Positions 33,100-44,836 of a stretch of DNA of 64,000 bases are shown piece by piece. The stretch is from NCBI GenBank assembly GCA_035079385.1, contig JAVHKY010000052.1:4464001-4528000 (forward strand). The letters are read 5' to 3'. Under the pieces are notes generated by a model. That model did not search any database, was not told the DNA's origin, and was given only the letters and a program-made list of their open reading frames with translations. This DNA comes from Aspidiotus rigidus (taxonomy: Eukaryota > Arthropoda > Insecta > Hemiptera > Diaspididae). Position numbers and translations under genes: made by a program. Within the stretch, counting starts at the first letter, position 1; each line of letters starts with the position of its first letter.

Positions 33100-34296
33100 G
33101 TGGATGACAGTATGAGTACAATTTTAAGTCAATATATCATAAATTGTGTGAAAAAGGACACTCAAATTCGAAGATCTTTGTGTAGTGATTTTTCGAGAGA
33201 CTATTATAAGAGAGAAACGCCTCTGTCGGTTGGTTTAGCATTAAAAATACATGCGGAAACTCGATCGAAAAAAGTTCTGAATGATTTGGATAGTATTAAT
33301 TTAACTTGCATTTACAAGAACGTTCTGAATATTGAAACACAGCTAGCTAGTGAAATTAAGCGTAGAGGCACTGAAACTAATAATATTTGCCTACCAGTTT
33401 GTATTCAACCAGGAGAGTTTATATGGTTTGCCGCAGACGACATTGATTTCTTAGAAAATACACCGAGTGGATCAGATACTTTACATGGAACAGTTCTCGC
33501 AGCATTTCAAAACAAAAACAACTCTAGTCCCACATCAACTTTTGAAAGTATACCTATACCTCGTGACTGTAAAAGTTACTCCTCGGACACTACGATGACA
33601 ATCGATGTATTGAATTGTAATAAGCCTAGCTTTTTGCCAATCAAGTTACCCTTCCCGGTAGATGATGTGAAAGCTGAGAAGGAGACAAAAAAATTCGTTC
33701 TAACTGATCTTCTTTGGACTTTAACTTCACTTTCGAAAGAAAAAATGATATTCGGTACTTGGTCTGCTTTAATGCGTTTATGGGTTGCTCAGGAAGATAT
33801 TAAGAAGGATTTCTTTTTCAGACCTGGCGAATTACATGTGGTGTTTTGGGCTCTTTCTGCTCTGGGTAGCTACATAGAATGTAGCGGAGTTGACCAAGCG
33901 TGGATAGAAGCAGGATTATATTCGTCGAGAATTGTTGGCCAAATACTAGATGGGAAGAACATGTACCGCTGTTTAGAGGCCCATTTCATCACTTTTATGA
34001 CTTTCTATTGGTTGTTTTTGGAAAGTTTTCCGAGTGATTCTTTTATCTTTAGTATATTTTCAGATATAAATTCATTTTTATTCGAAAATGATGAAGACGG
34101 AAAAGAAAGATTCCAAAATTTTATAGAAAATAAAGCGGAAAAATTAGACGATCTTTTTGACAAAATATTTTCATCTAATTCAGAAAATAAAGAATTTCCA
34201 ACTCGGCGATTCATTTTGAATTATATGAAACAGTTTTTAATTTTACTTCAATTCATTATAAAGCCACAAGAATTAATAATTTTTCATTGCATTTAA
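33100..34296 (+). pseudogene. Central part of the TIR-element gene, longest open stretch
   Basis: 398 codons. DDSMSTILSQYI and RRETPLSVGLALKIHAET-type sense lead to GEFIWFAADDIDFLENTPSG, followed by THG-like LHGTVLAAFQ, a signature of the family (an acidic Asp-Asp-Ile-Asp block, then a His). Later come FRPGELHVVFWALSALGSYI and WIEAGLYSS. The acidic/His pattern could be catalytic; that is inference. The frame is lost at 34296 and sense resumes in another frame. Confidence 0.65.
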
Positions 34297-35566
34297 TGAC
34301 CACCGAACTGCTATGTAAATATTTTTTTGCACACGATTATTTGAATTATAGTCGATTACTACCACGAAAAACGTCGAAAAAAATAATCCGTCTTTGTGGA
34401 ATGCTTTTTGTGATGGAAAATTTGGCATAACTAAGAATTCTGTTCCGTTCACTACTATTGGCTGTGACCATGCCCTCGAGCACGAAAATAGAAAATTGAA
34501 AGTGCAAGGTGGTATAGTAGGTACTACACAAGATATCAAGCATTAGATCGATTTTTTTTTATAGCTCCTGAAATGCTGAATATAACCGAAAGATTTGAAA
34601 AATATTTGTTGTCATCGAATAGTAAAAACTCGGAATCAATTCATCATGAAAAAACTGGTGGAAAGTTGAAACGAATTTTGAAGCAAGCTTCAAATTTGTA
34701 CAAAGTCTTGAAGATGCACGGTAATCCTTTTGAAAATCAGTCAGAGGATGAGAACTTGTATAATTTAATCACGAATGAAGCGATGCCAAATGAAATTAAA
34801 CTTGACATGATAGAATGAGATACCATAGGACAAGAACTTTTTGAGAGTTTTGTTGAAGAACGACTGAACAAGGGAACAAGCTCGATTTGGGATCCAATAA
34901 AGAAACGTAAATTGAAGACATTTTCTAAGAAAAATTTCGTGCAAGAAGTACAAGTCAGGGACGAAGCTATTAAAATGAAGGAAGAGAGGAACCTCCTTCA
35001 AAGATTTGTCATAGCAGCAAGGAGTCGCCCTGAGCTAGATATAAAAGAAGCAATAATGCATTATGAATTCAGTGTAATACCTCGATCTTTATTTGCTAGT
35101 GCTGGATGTTTACTCTTGGCTTCTGACAAATCCAAAATGGTGCACAGGTTAGCGGATCTAATGAAGAAAAAACAATGTGAGACGTCGATAACTGGTTCAG
35201 CTTTAAATTCTCCATTCAACAACTGTTTTACTAATATAAAGTTGTCATAATTGATGGTATGGCCTTGGTCGATACACTCAGTATGGTCTTGTTCCATACA
35301 CTCACTAAAACGGACCAAATGGTTACAATGAGGGATTTCTTAACGACCTTCATGCAAAAATTTATTCAAATCATTCAAAATTTTGAGGAAGTGAGGCTTG
35401 TTTTCGATAGGTATATTCATAATTCTTTGAAGAACCTAACTAGAAAAAAAAGAGCGAACGGAATTTCGACTTACTATAAATTAACACCAGCGAGTAGTAT
35501 TAAAAATATCCCTCTGAAAGATTTGTTAAGTCATTTTCAGACGAAAAAGAGATTATTCTGCTGATA
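34297..35566 (+). pseudogene. Third part of the TIR-element gene, several frames
   Basis: Family motifs appear in turn: FGITKNSVPFTTIGCDHALE (about 34430-34490), then KVQGGIVGTT. After a stop near 34545, ITERFEKYLL begins a stretch to about 35250. In another frame IIDGMALVD (35250-) is followed by EVRLVFDRYIHNSLKNLTR (about 35389-35445). At least three frameshifts or stops occur. The order matches the intact family as I know it, so these are one decayed gene. Confidence 0.6.
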
Positions 35567-35649
35567 ATGTGTGAAGTTATGTAATACACCAAAATTTTGC
35601 CTAAGCCAGAGAAGAAGATTATGGTTACTCACGAAAATTTGACTCAAGG

Positions 35650-36385
35650 AAATTGTGATGTACCAAAGAATTGAAAAATTCATGGACACGAGGAAGCTGA
35701 TACGCTCATCATTTTGCATGCATCGACTGTAGAAAAAGACGCTTCTCTTAGTGTCTTGGCTTCAGATACCGATGTTTTAATGTTGCTAATTCACTTTTAC
35801 AAGAAATTTCTTCCCAACAATACGTTTATAACGTATGGATCTGGTAAGAATCAACGAATCATTTCTCTCAGTTTGGCTCATGAAAGTCTTGGTGACGCTC
35901 GATGTCAAGCTGTACTAGCTTTTCACGCATTCACAGGAACCGATGTGAGCGGAAAATTCTCAGGAAAAACTAAAGATTGGTGTTTCAATTTCTTCCTCCA
36001 AGCTGATGAAAACGAATTATGTCATTTAAACAATTTGTACAACATTCCTTTGAAACCTACCTCCTACATCAATCTACAAAAATTGTTGTATCAAATATTT
36101 AAGCACAAAAAGATAAACACGTTGGGAGAGTTAAGGTGGTTCTTGTATTCAAATGAAAGTTGCCGAGCCGAAGATTTACCCCCTACTCCTGCCGCATTCA
36201 AGCAACATGTCCGATGAGCGAATTATGTCTCGTACATATGGGGTCATGCGAACGAAAGTTTTCCAGGTTCAGCTAGAGATTTCATGAAGACTGTACATTC
36301 GAAAGTGTAGATCCCAAAGACTATGGTTGGGATATTGATGGCAAAGGAGGTTACAGAGCGACCACCACAAGTGAAAATCCAGCGC
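35650..36385 (+). pseudogene. PIN/FEN-like part of the TIR-element gene
   Basis: After a stop near 35673, GHEEADTLIILHAS leads into VLASDTDVLMLLIHFY, a pattern of spaced acidic residues like those of PIN/FEN nucleases. FITYGSGKNQRII, CQAVLAFHAFTGTDVSGKFS and LPPTPAAFKQHV follow; the HAFTGxD block is the most recognisable mark of the family. Sense continues past a TGA at about 36219 to YGWDIDGKGGY-like and PAPSAVIEF near 36400, where the LINE insert starts. The nuclease assignment is inference from the acidic pattern. Confidence 0.6.
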
Positions 36386-36395
36386 CCTCAGCAGT

Positions 36396-36890
36396 AATCG
36401 AATTTATTTTATTTATTTTATTTTACATTTGCTTATTTTTTGAGGTGGTGCCGACAACAGTCCTTGGACCAATTACCGCCGACACCACCTTTACAAAGTG
36501 ATTTCATAAACCTAGGACATAACATCTTAATATTTACACTTACATTCACGCATTCATTCATTGTATTTTCATTCTTCACTCCCACAATCTATAGTCACAC
36601 ATACACACACACATATCATATGCATACATCTATTGAAAATCACGGGGGGGGAGAGGAGGAGTCCATGACAGGCCATGCATCAGCTAACAAAGTACTCACG
36701 AATGCTCATGGGGGCCATTCGTCAGACAGCCACACTACAACGTATTATATCCCTAGAAATCTGCCTAAATTCTCGTCTGGAGTGAAAGAAAATGTCCACA
36801 TTCATATTTGAAACATCGCCACCCTCCTCCATTTCATTGTACGCGCCACAGGCTCGATTCAAAACAGCATGTTGCATAGCTTTTGTTTGT
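36396..36890 (-). mobile_element. LINE 3' end inserted in the TIR-element gene
   Basis: On the minus strand it ends with a hairpin (AGGTGGTGTCGGCGG ... CCGACAACAG-side mirror CACCACCT, 36443-36491) followed by an AAATAAAATAAATAAA-type tail near 36396-36430. It separates the PAPSAVIEF end from the Cys-rich tail of the host element's gene. The right border is approximate. Confidence 0.5.
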
Positions 36891-36904
36891 ACAGGCTTAA
36901 CGTA

Positions 36905-37117
36905 GAAGGTTGCGGTTAAATGCGGATGCCGCAAAAAGTGCTCTGGCAAATGTGGCCGCTTCAAAAATAAAATCAACTGCTCCGAACTTTGCGCGGTGGA
37001 ATGCGGAATGCGGAATGCGAAAACAATCAGCACATCAACGGAGGTAGCGACGCAGAAAACGAGTATGATGGAAGTGAGACAAGTGACAAAGAAGACAATG
37101 AATTTTATAGTATGTAA
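36905..37117 (+). pseudogene. Cys-rich C-terminus of the TIR-element gene
   Basis: KCGCRKKCSGKCGRF, then NCSELCAVECGM: regularly spaced cysteines like those at the C-terminus of intact family members. A frameshift in the GCGGAAT repeats near 37005-37020 leads into an acidic tail (GGSDAENEYDGSETSDKED) ending at TAA 37115-37117. This lies 130 bp inside the right inverted repeat, so the gene fills the element. Confidence 0.55.
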
Positions 37118-37247
37118 GCTAGGTATAAGATGTTCAATGATTTCATGTGCTTACGAGTATAATAAAGAATTTTCAATTGAATGTGAAAGCAGTTCCCAAG
37201 AATCATTTTATTTTGAAAATTTTTTGCGAAATATAAGCTTGACACTT

Positions 37248-37715
37248 GAGTGAAGGAGGGGAGTGGATCCTACGAATTAAGGAGGGAGAGGGGATGTGGT
37301 CATGATATTGCTTGTTTGAAAGGAAATTAAATTCTAAGAACTATTTGTTCTCATAAATTTTGTTCTATGTCTGAAATTTTCCATGAAGAATGCAAAAAAC
37401 GTTATTTTGATATTTTTTTGAACACATTTTTTCAAATTTGAGGCGTAAAGGCTGCTCCAAATTAAATTTTGATAATAGGCAATGTTGAAGAGGAGACATG
37501 AATGAACAACTTTTATCTGAAAACTTTTCCAAAAAAGTCAATACTTTTAGAGATAGAAGGGGTTTTATGATTTGGGGGGTGGAACCTCGGAAAACGGGGA
37601 CAAGGAAAAATAGGCATACAGGCTAAATTTATTCGTCCGAGTGTGTAGAACAATAATCAATCATAAAATTGCTTTTAACAGCCACATCGAGCGGTTTTAC
37701 AATTGGGACCGTACT
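37248..37715 (-). repeat. Right terminal inverted repeat of the 6.4-kb element
   Basis: Mirror of 31301-31782. Shared blocks include GTGGATCC, TTTTAGAGATAGAAGGGGTT and GGGGTGGAACCTCGGAAAAC, reversed on the left side. Confidence 0.9.
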
Positions 37716-38949
37716 AAATACATAAAACGTAGAAGTTTTTGCCTGGACAGTCATTTCTAAGTTTGGTACCCAACCGTTGAGTTCAAAACGCACGCTTCTT
37801 ACGTGAACATTTTTACCGACTTTTCTAACTAGAAAAGTGAGGTATTACACCCGTAGCAAGGTCAACAGGGGGGAGTGGGCAATGAACTTTCTCGACGTTT
37901 TAGGGGTCCTAGATCACAACTAAAAAAAAAACACTCACGCAGTCGCGTGCGTAGTACACGACTTTTCTTCCCACAATGCAAGAAACATTGAGAGAGTCAC
38001 TCCCTCTCTTTAAATTAAATACCAATGACCTGTCAATCATGTCAAACATTTGTAGAATAAACAATAAAACTCAGTTTATAAATTCTATCACTACGATGTC
38101 ACATCAACAGATAACAGAGTAAAGATACCTATAATCCAATAAGGAAACCTGAATTTTGTTATACTTTAGGCTAAGAGTCATCTAAAACCTACAAAACGTC
38201 TCCAGAAAAACCACTCCCCCTCCCCCTGTCCAAACTGCTACGAGGCTATAACAGTTGTTTCTAATAAAAAAGAGCTCTACAATCATTTTTTCCCATACCT
38301 TATTCTTAGCATATTATTAGTCTAGTATACTGTATATTAGGATGAGTGGTTCAATTCTTTATCACTTCCGATTCCTGGCATCTCTTAAAGCTATCTCGAG
38401 CTGGTATTCCTCTCGTGCACTCATAAATTGCCTTCACGCTATCATATCACCATTTTCTATGCACACTCCACCCCAAAATTCTTCATCTGGGAATCCAGCT
38501 ACAACGAGATCCCAAAAAACTAAAAAAATCGATGTCGAAACGAAAGAAGCAACCAATCACCCAATAGTCAACCCCTCATTCCTTCCCTCACGCTTCAACC
38601 ATTCCAAACGTATTAACAATAATACCTCACTTTTCTAGCTAGAAAATTCAGTAAAAATATATAGCACCCAAGCCCGGTTTACTCGTTAGTCTAATCTCAA
38701 ATCTCACTCAAAAAAGCCAGTCCAAATTGAAAATAATCTTTCCATCTCCTGAGACACCTCAAATTAACTATGAACCACTATTAATTATGTACCCATACAT
38801 GAAAAAATGACAAATAAATCAATTATTAATTAAGAGTGAAATCACCCAGGTAGTCTCGCATCAGCACACTTGATGAAGATTAAAAAATTGTACTTAATCA
38901 TTCAAACTCAAGGTTTCCACTAAAATCAGTCGAATAACAAATTAAGAAA

Positions 38950-39427
38950 AATAAAACGTGAACCCACACTTTGGTCCTCATCTCAACGAAATTCAAGGCA
39001 AGAGGAGGTCATTTTAGCTCGGCTGCGAATAGGCCACACTCGTCTTACTCATACTTATCTTCTCACTAATCTCGCTCCTCCATCATGCCCTCACTGTCTC
39101 CAAGAAAATTTATCAGTTGATCATTTTATTTTCTCATGCCCCGTCCTGCAACCCACTCGAACCTCCCTAAATATATCTTCCAATATCAATGCAGCACTAA
39201 ACGACAACTCCGAAACCATCGACTCAACCCTAACTTATTTACGCACCACTCAATTCTACAACTTCATATAATTCACCAACAAATTCCGTTCGATCGCCAC
39301 TCAATTCCACCAATACGTACCTAATTTAACCTAATTCAAGTAATGTTCTAAAATAAGATTGTAACGCCGAGCAAATAACCCTCGTGCAGTTTATAATGCT
39401 CGTAAAATAATAATAATAAAAAAAAAC
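38950..39427 (+). mobile_element. LINE 3' fragment with RNase H end, inside the left palindrome arm
   Basis: The right arm is uninterrupted at this point. Sense EEVILARLRIGHTRLTHTYL, then CPHCLQENLSVDHFIFSCP (39000-39140), is the end of RNase H plus the Cys/His knuckle of I-like LINEs; the copy at 45835-46596 is close. The 3' end has a hairpin (CGAGCA ... TGCTCG, 39377-39410) and an AATAATAATAAAA tail. Confidence 0.75.
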
Positions 39428-40118
39428 TATCGAGTATGACTAATAATAATGAAAAATAGCTAGAAAAATGAACAACTCGCCATTGCCACTATCCGTTCAA
39501 AAATAAATTTAACAAAACAAATAAAATTTGACAAAACAAAATTCAACGCTCTAGGGGCTGTGGGAAGCGAGATACAAGTGTCCTAAATTTGAACGAAAAG
39601 GTTTCATCGGAAATAAAATCCAATGAACCCTTGGTAAAGAATGAACAAAGAATGAACCTGTCGAATGATGAAAGGTTCTTCATCACAATACACGTACTGA
39701 TAACGAAAGTGGTAAACGTATAGGAAAATCCGCTTCTCCTAACGTAAGCAGCTACTCTACTCGCAGCTATTCGTAAGAAGCTACTCGTAATAGTGAAAAA
39801 TTTTTCAACAAAAGTAAAAATTTCTCGAGAACTACTCATCCGATCCTCAAAAAAAATGCAGGTGCACATCTTCAAATATAATACTACAATATGGCCGAGT
39901 TACAAAAAAATCCATCGGGTAGTTTCGGAGGAGTTCCGCGGACAAAAAGATACTCGAAATACTGCAAAATTTCTCAACAAATTGAACATTGCTCGAGAAC
40001 TAATCATCCGATTTTCAAAAAAATTGCAGGTGCACATCTTCAGATATATAATACTACAATATGGCCAAGTTACAAAAAAATCCATCGGGTAGTTTCAGAG
40101 GAGTTCCGCGGACAAAAA

Positions 40119-40149
40119 AATCTTATATATATATATATATATATATATG
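40119..40149. repeat. (TA)n microsatellite at the palindrome centre
   Basis: About 13 TA units next to the end of the left arm; a shorter run sits at 40666-40683 at the start of the right arm. Confidence 0.8.
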
Positions 40150-42225
40150 TAAGAAAATCGTCACGATTTCTTCAAAAATCACGGCAGAGCCTCTGTCTTG
40201 CCTCAACCTGTTCTATAGGGCGTATTCTGATAACTTAGGATAACGGTTTGTACACGTCATTACAGGCGTCGCGTCATCATGAGTAATACGCGTAACTCAA
40301 ATAGAACGTTTGATGGACGTGTACCAGCAGATCAGTTTTCGTCTCCATGCGAATAGCATGTACTTTGTTTGTGTATTTATTATAGCTACTTGTATTTTCG
40401 TGAATTTTATTTTACCGCAAAGCGAAATCATTTGTTTTTGATTACTGTATACCATAGCAATAAACAGTCATCAATTCGGTAATTTTTGGTTTTTTGAAGA
40501 ATATCTTATATATATAAGGAAACCTGAAATTTTTTTTATGCTAGTTGTGATCTAGGACCCCTAAAACGTCGAGAAAGTTCATTACCCACTCACCATGTTG
40601 ACCTTGCTACGGGTGTAATACCTCACTTTTCTAGTTAGAAAAGTCGGTAAAATTTCAGGTTTCCTTAAATATATATATATATATTTATTTATAAGATCTT
40701 TTTGTCCGCGGAACTCCTCTGAAACTAGCCGATGGATTTTTTTGTAACTTAGCCATATTGTAGTATTATATATCTGAAGATGTGCACCTCCAATTTTTTG
40801 GAGAATCGGATGAGTAGTTCTCGAGAAATTTTTACTTTTGTTGCAAAATTTCTCACTATTACGAGTAGCTTCTTACAAACAGCTGCGAGTAGCTGCTTAC
40901 GTTAGGAGAAGCGGATTTTCCTATACAATTACCATTTTCGTTATCAGTACGTGTATTGTGATGAAGAACCTTTCATCATTCGACAGGTTCATTCTTCGTT
41001 CGTTCTTTACCAAGGGTTCATTGGATTTTATTTCCGATGAAACCTTTTCATTCAAATTTAGTACACTTGTATCTCGCTTCCCACAGCCCCTAGAGCGTTG
41101 AATTTTGTTTTGTCAAATTTTATTTGTTTTGTTAAATTTATTTTTGAACGGATAGTGGCAATGGCGGGTTGTTCATTTTTCTAGCTGTTTTTCATTATTA
41201 TTAGACAAACTCGATAGTGAAAACCTTGAGGTTGAATGATTAAGTACCTACAATTTTTTAATCTTCATCAAGTGTGCTGATGCGAGAATACCTGAGTGAT
41301 TTCACTCTTAATTAATAATTGATTTATTTGTCATTTTTTCATGTATGAGTACATAATTAATAGTGGTTCATAGTTGATTTGAGGTGTCTCAGGAGATGGA
41401 AAGATTATTTTCAATTTGGACTGGCTTTTTTGAGTGAGATTTGAGATTAGACTAACGAGTAAACCAGGCTTGGGTGCTATATATTTTTACTGAATTTTCT
41501 AGCTAGAAAAGTGAGGTATTATTGTTAATACGTTTGGAATGGTTGAAGCGTGAGGGAAGGAATGAGGGGTTGACTATTGGGTGATTGGTTGCTTCTTTCG
41601 TTTCGACATCGATTTTTTTAGTTTTTTGGGATCTCGTTGTAGCTGGATTCCCAGATGAAGAATTTTGGGGTGGAGTGTGCATAGAAAATGGTGATATGAT
41701 AGCGTGAAGGCAATTTATGAGTGCACGAGAGGAATAGCAGCTCGAGATAGCTTTAAGAGATGCCAGGAATCGGAAGTGATAAAGAATTGAACCACTCATC
41801 CTAATATACAGTATACTAGACTAATAATATGCTAAGAATAAGGTATGGGAAAAAATGATTGTAGAGCTCTTTTTTATTAGAAACAACTGTTATAGCCTCG
41901 TAGCAGTTTGGACAGGGGGAGAGGGAGTGGTTTTTCTGGAGACGTTTTGTAGGTTTTAGATGACTCTTAGCCTAAATTATAACAAAATTCAGGTTTCCTT
42001 ATTGGATTATAGGTATTTTTACTCTGTTATCTGTTGATGTGGCATCGTAGTGATAGAATTTATAAAATGAGTTTTATTGTTTATTCTACTAATGTTTGAC
42101 ATGATTGACTGGTCATTGGTATTTAATTTAAAGAGAGGGAGTGACTCTCTCAATGTTGTTTGCATTGTGGGAAGAAAAGTCGTGTACTACTCACGCGACT
42201 GCCTGAGTGTTTTCAGTTTTAGTTC

Positions 42226-44655
42226 CTATTACCTATATTACCTAAAATTTTTTTTACGTAGGTACCGTTGCTGAAAAAACGTGCAGAAGTTATCGTCATA
42301 GATTACATATACTAAACGTGTACTGAAATTACAGTTGCTAGATTGTGTAGTTGACGCAAAGTATGGTCGCGAATCTGGCATTTTTTGTGATTTTCTATAG
42401 CGCCATCCTTACGGTTCCGTACTGTTACAGGTAACATCAATTTTTTCATATAGCTAATTTTAGGTATTAGTTGGCCGTTCTTAATTCTCATATGCGTAAT
42501 ACAATTTTAAATCGTCCGAACAATTTTTAAGACCGTCGTCCGAGACTACAAAGAATTAAGAAGATGAAAAAAGATAGATTTCTCGATAATAATTGAATCA
42601 AAAGAAACTCTGCCGCAGCGAGTACGTCAGAAACCGACTTTTTGTTTCAACAACCTGTATTCATCAGAAATTGATTAGCATACCACAGTTAGGGGAGGGG
42701 ACGCGCCTTGAACTTCACCTCGTAGACTTTTATCCAAGTGGTCGGTGATTCTCCGGTTAGCGTGAATTTAGAACTTCCAATTTTCCAATTTTTTTTTGTT
42801 CTGAAGTAAATTTTTGTACCCAATCATTCATTTTCAACCTCCAATGTTTGGTTGAATTTTTTTGAAGTCTTAGTCCCACATGATAATGAAAATTTGGTGA
42901 TGTACGAGTTTAGAAAAAGAACCTGTAAATCAACCTTTTATGCAAAACAGACTTGTTAAACATCAATAATTTACTCGTAATTCTACAAGAGTAGAAGAGA
43001 TTGGGAGGTAATAATTGTAAAAAATCAAAATATGGGAAACTTTGACCCCAACCTAGTCCAAGGTTGGGTCTTACATAAGTTGTCAAAAACTCAAGTATAT
43101 ATATGAGGCGATCTAAAAAACCGTACCTAAATACGTTTTCTTTTTTTTTTTTTCTGCTTTTCAAGCGTTGAAATGTAGTCTTGTTAAGATACGTTACCCG
43201 TCGCAACAATCCGCGGTAACTCAACGTAAATGTTGCTCAAGAATGAGCGGTAATATTGAAAAACGGCAAATGGCATGGTACTCAGCGTTGAAAATACTTC
43301 TAAAAATACCTTTGATAGTTCGTGTTTATTCCAAAAGTTTGAAACTTGTTCATGAGTATCATGTTTGTTAGCCAATAACGCTAATGGGTAATTTCGCCAA
43401 AAGTGGGAATATTGGGTATCTAATTTTTCGAGTTTTTGATTGCTGTTTTTTTACCTTTTTTTTTTGTAAATTAATTAGTTAACCCCTCCAGATCACATAT
43501 CCGTATTCAGGTCTACATTTTTTGCTCTCAAATGAAAACGTGAAATTGGTCCATATGTACATATCATTATTGGTCGAGATTATCATTACCGTGGAAGCAA
43601 AAAATGACTGAGGACACGGTAGTGAGAAACACGGTAATGAGATTTCCGAAGAAAATCAGTTCGGTCACAAGCTACAGTGTAGGTAGCGTCAACACTTCAA
43701 TTGGAAATGATAGACGCTTACAGATGGAATACGCTAAGGGAAAAAAATATTTCTTCAACTTACCTCCAGAGGATTAATTCATCGACACGGTAATGAAAAC
43801 TGAAAATGGACAAGCCCATCCGTCATTACTCGAAGGAGTCTCGACTTGTACTGACTTGTACCATCAGATCCAAATCGCACTAGCGTGATGCAATAATGAT
43901 GCAACAGCTGAACCAACTTCTTAGAATTATATTAACCCAACCTTATCACTTAGTGTTGCTGGATTTTCATACACACACGGTAATGAGAAAAAAAGTGGGG
44001 ACATACGATTTTGAACAGAAGATGTGCTCTCGCTTCCTACGGTGTGTTTTTTTGTAGTAGTTTCTCAATGTTCTTTTTCCAGGAAAGCGGTATCTTTCAA
44101 ACTCACACGTTATTAGCTCATCAGTATTATGCCTATCGTCGCTATGAGCCAACAATAAAAAAAGATCGTATTGAAGACATGCCACGGTAATGAGAAAACG
44201 GACTTTCGGATTAATTTTTTGAGGGGAAGGGGGGTAGTACTTGATTTCGAAAATGAATGGTTTTGTCCTATATTTAATGTTGTTTAGCGAGAGAGATTTG
44301 AAACTTATAAAATATCATGATTTAGGCTGTCAATTTGCTGAAGACTTAATACTCCCAACGTCGGCGAAATTACCCTAATACATTCGATGAATGCCTTTGA
44401 TGATGATGTTTACTCACGAGTTCAAATATGACAGTTGAGTCGGCTTTTGACCATTAATCGACGCTATTTCAACATCGATGTAGATTCTCTACAATACGCT
44501 TAATAGGCCTATTTACAAATATACTTGATTGCAAGTTCCGTTTTCACTGTGAACGGATCAATCTTGTTTGTACTTTTGATATCGATCTTTAGTCAGGCAA
44601 AGATTTGATTGAGTAATCAAACTTTTGAATCTGAGTACCAAACACTTTATTATAT
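42226..44655. other. Gene-free stretch with a recurring short motif
   Basis: No credible coding sequence on either strand. The motif CACGGTAATGAGAAA or close forms occurs near 43584 (reversed), 43615, 43630, 43786, 43976 and 44183. Otherwise nothing recognised. Confidence 0.5.
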
Positions 44656-44836
44656 GGACGTTTTATTTATTTATTTATTTAACGAGCTTTGGAACTACAT
44701 GGTTGTTAGCTCGATGAGAATGAGGATAGATGGAAGATGAGTAGGCCAGAATTAAGGAGGAGCGGAAATGGTATGGACAGGCAGATTGTTTAGATGTTAG
44801 TATAAAAATCAGTTGATGGTAAGTATTGTAGGGTTC

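Larger units (their letters stand above)
31301..37715 (+). mobile_element. Large TIR-flanked element carrying a decayed long gene (candidate undescribed DNA transposon)
   Basis: Two inverted repeats of about 470-480 bp (31301-31782 and 37248-37715) enclose one rightward gene spread over 32024-37117. The outer ends read AGTAGGGTCCCAA and, reversed, AGTACGGTCCCAA. No clean target duplication was found, so ends are accurate to a few bases. The gene belongs to a long invertebrate multicopy family that I recognise by motifs but cannot name as a known transposase. A LINE 3' end (about 36396-36890) is nested in it. Confidence 0.75.
37919..42225. repeat. Large palindrome with arms of about 1.5 kb
   Basis: The left arm 37919-40125 (less the LINE insert 38950-39427) mirrors the right arm 40665-42225. 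Ends read ACACTCACGCAGTCGCGTGC and its mirror. The spacer at 40126-40664 holds (TA)n and a copy of a shorter repeat (40507-40660). A 98-codon frame is present in both arms (38342-38638 +, 41503-41799 -) with one residue difference, probably only because the arms are alike. A copy of the spacer repeat also lies outside at 37790-37918. Confidence 0.85.

Noticed and set aside
36599..36622. CACACATACACACACACATAT run
   Set aside because: Short simple repeat with no further meaning in context.
38342..38638. 98-codon frame repeated in both palindrome arms
   Set aside because: Low-complexity Ser/Asn/His-rich product without a known domain; conservation is explained by arm similarity.
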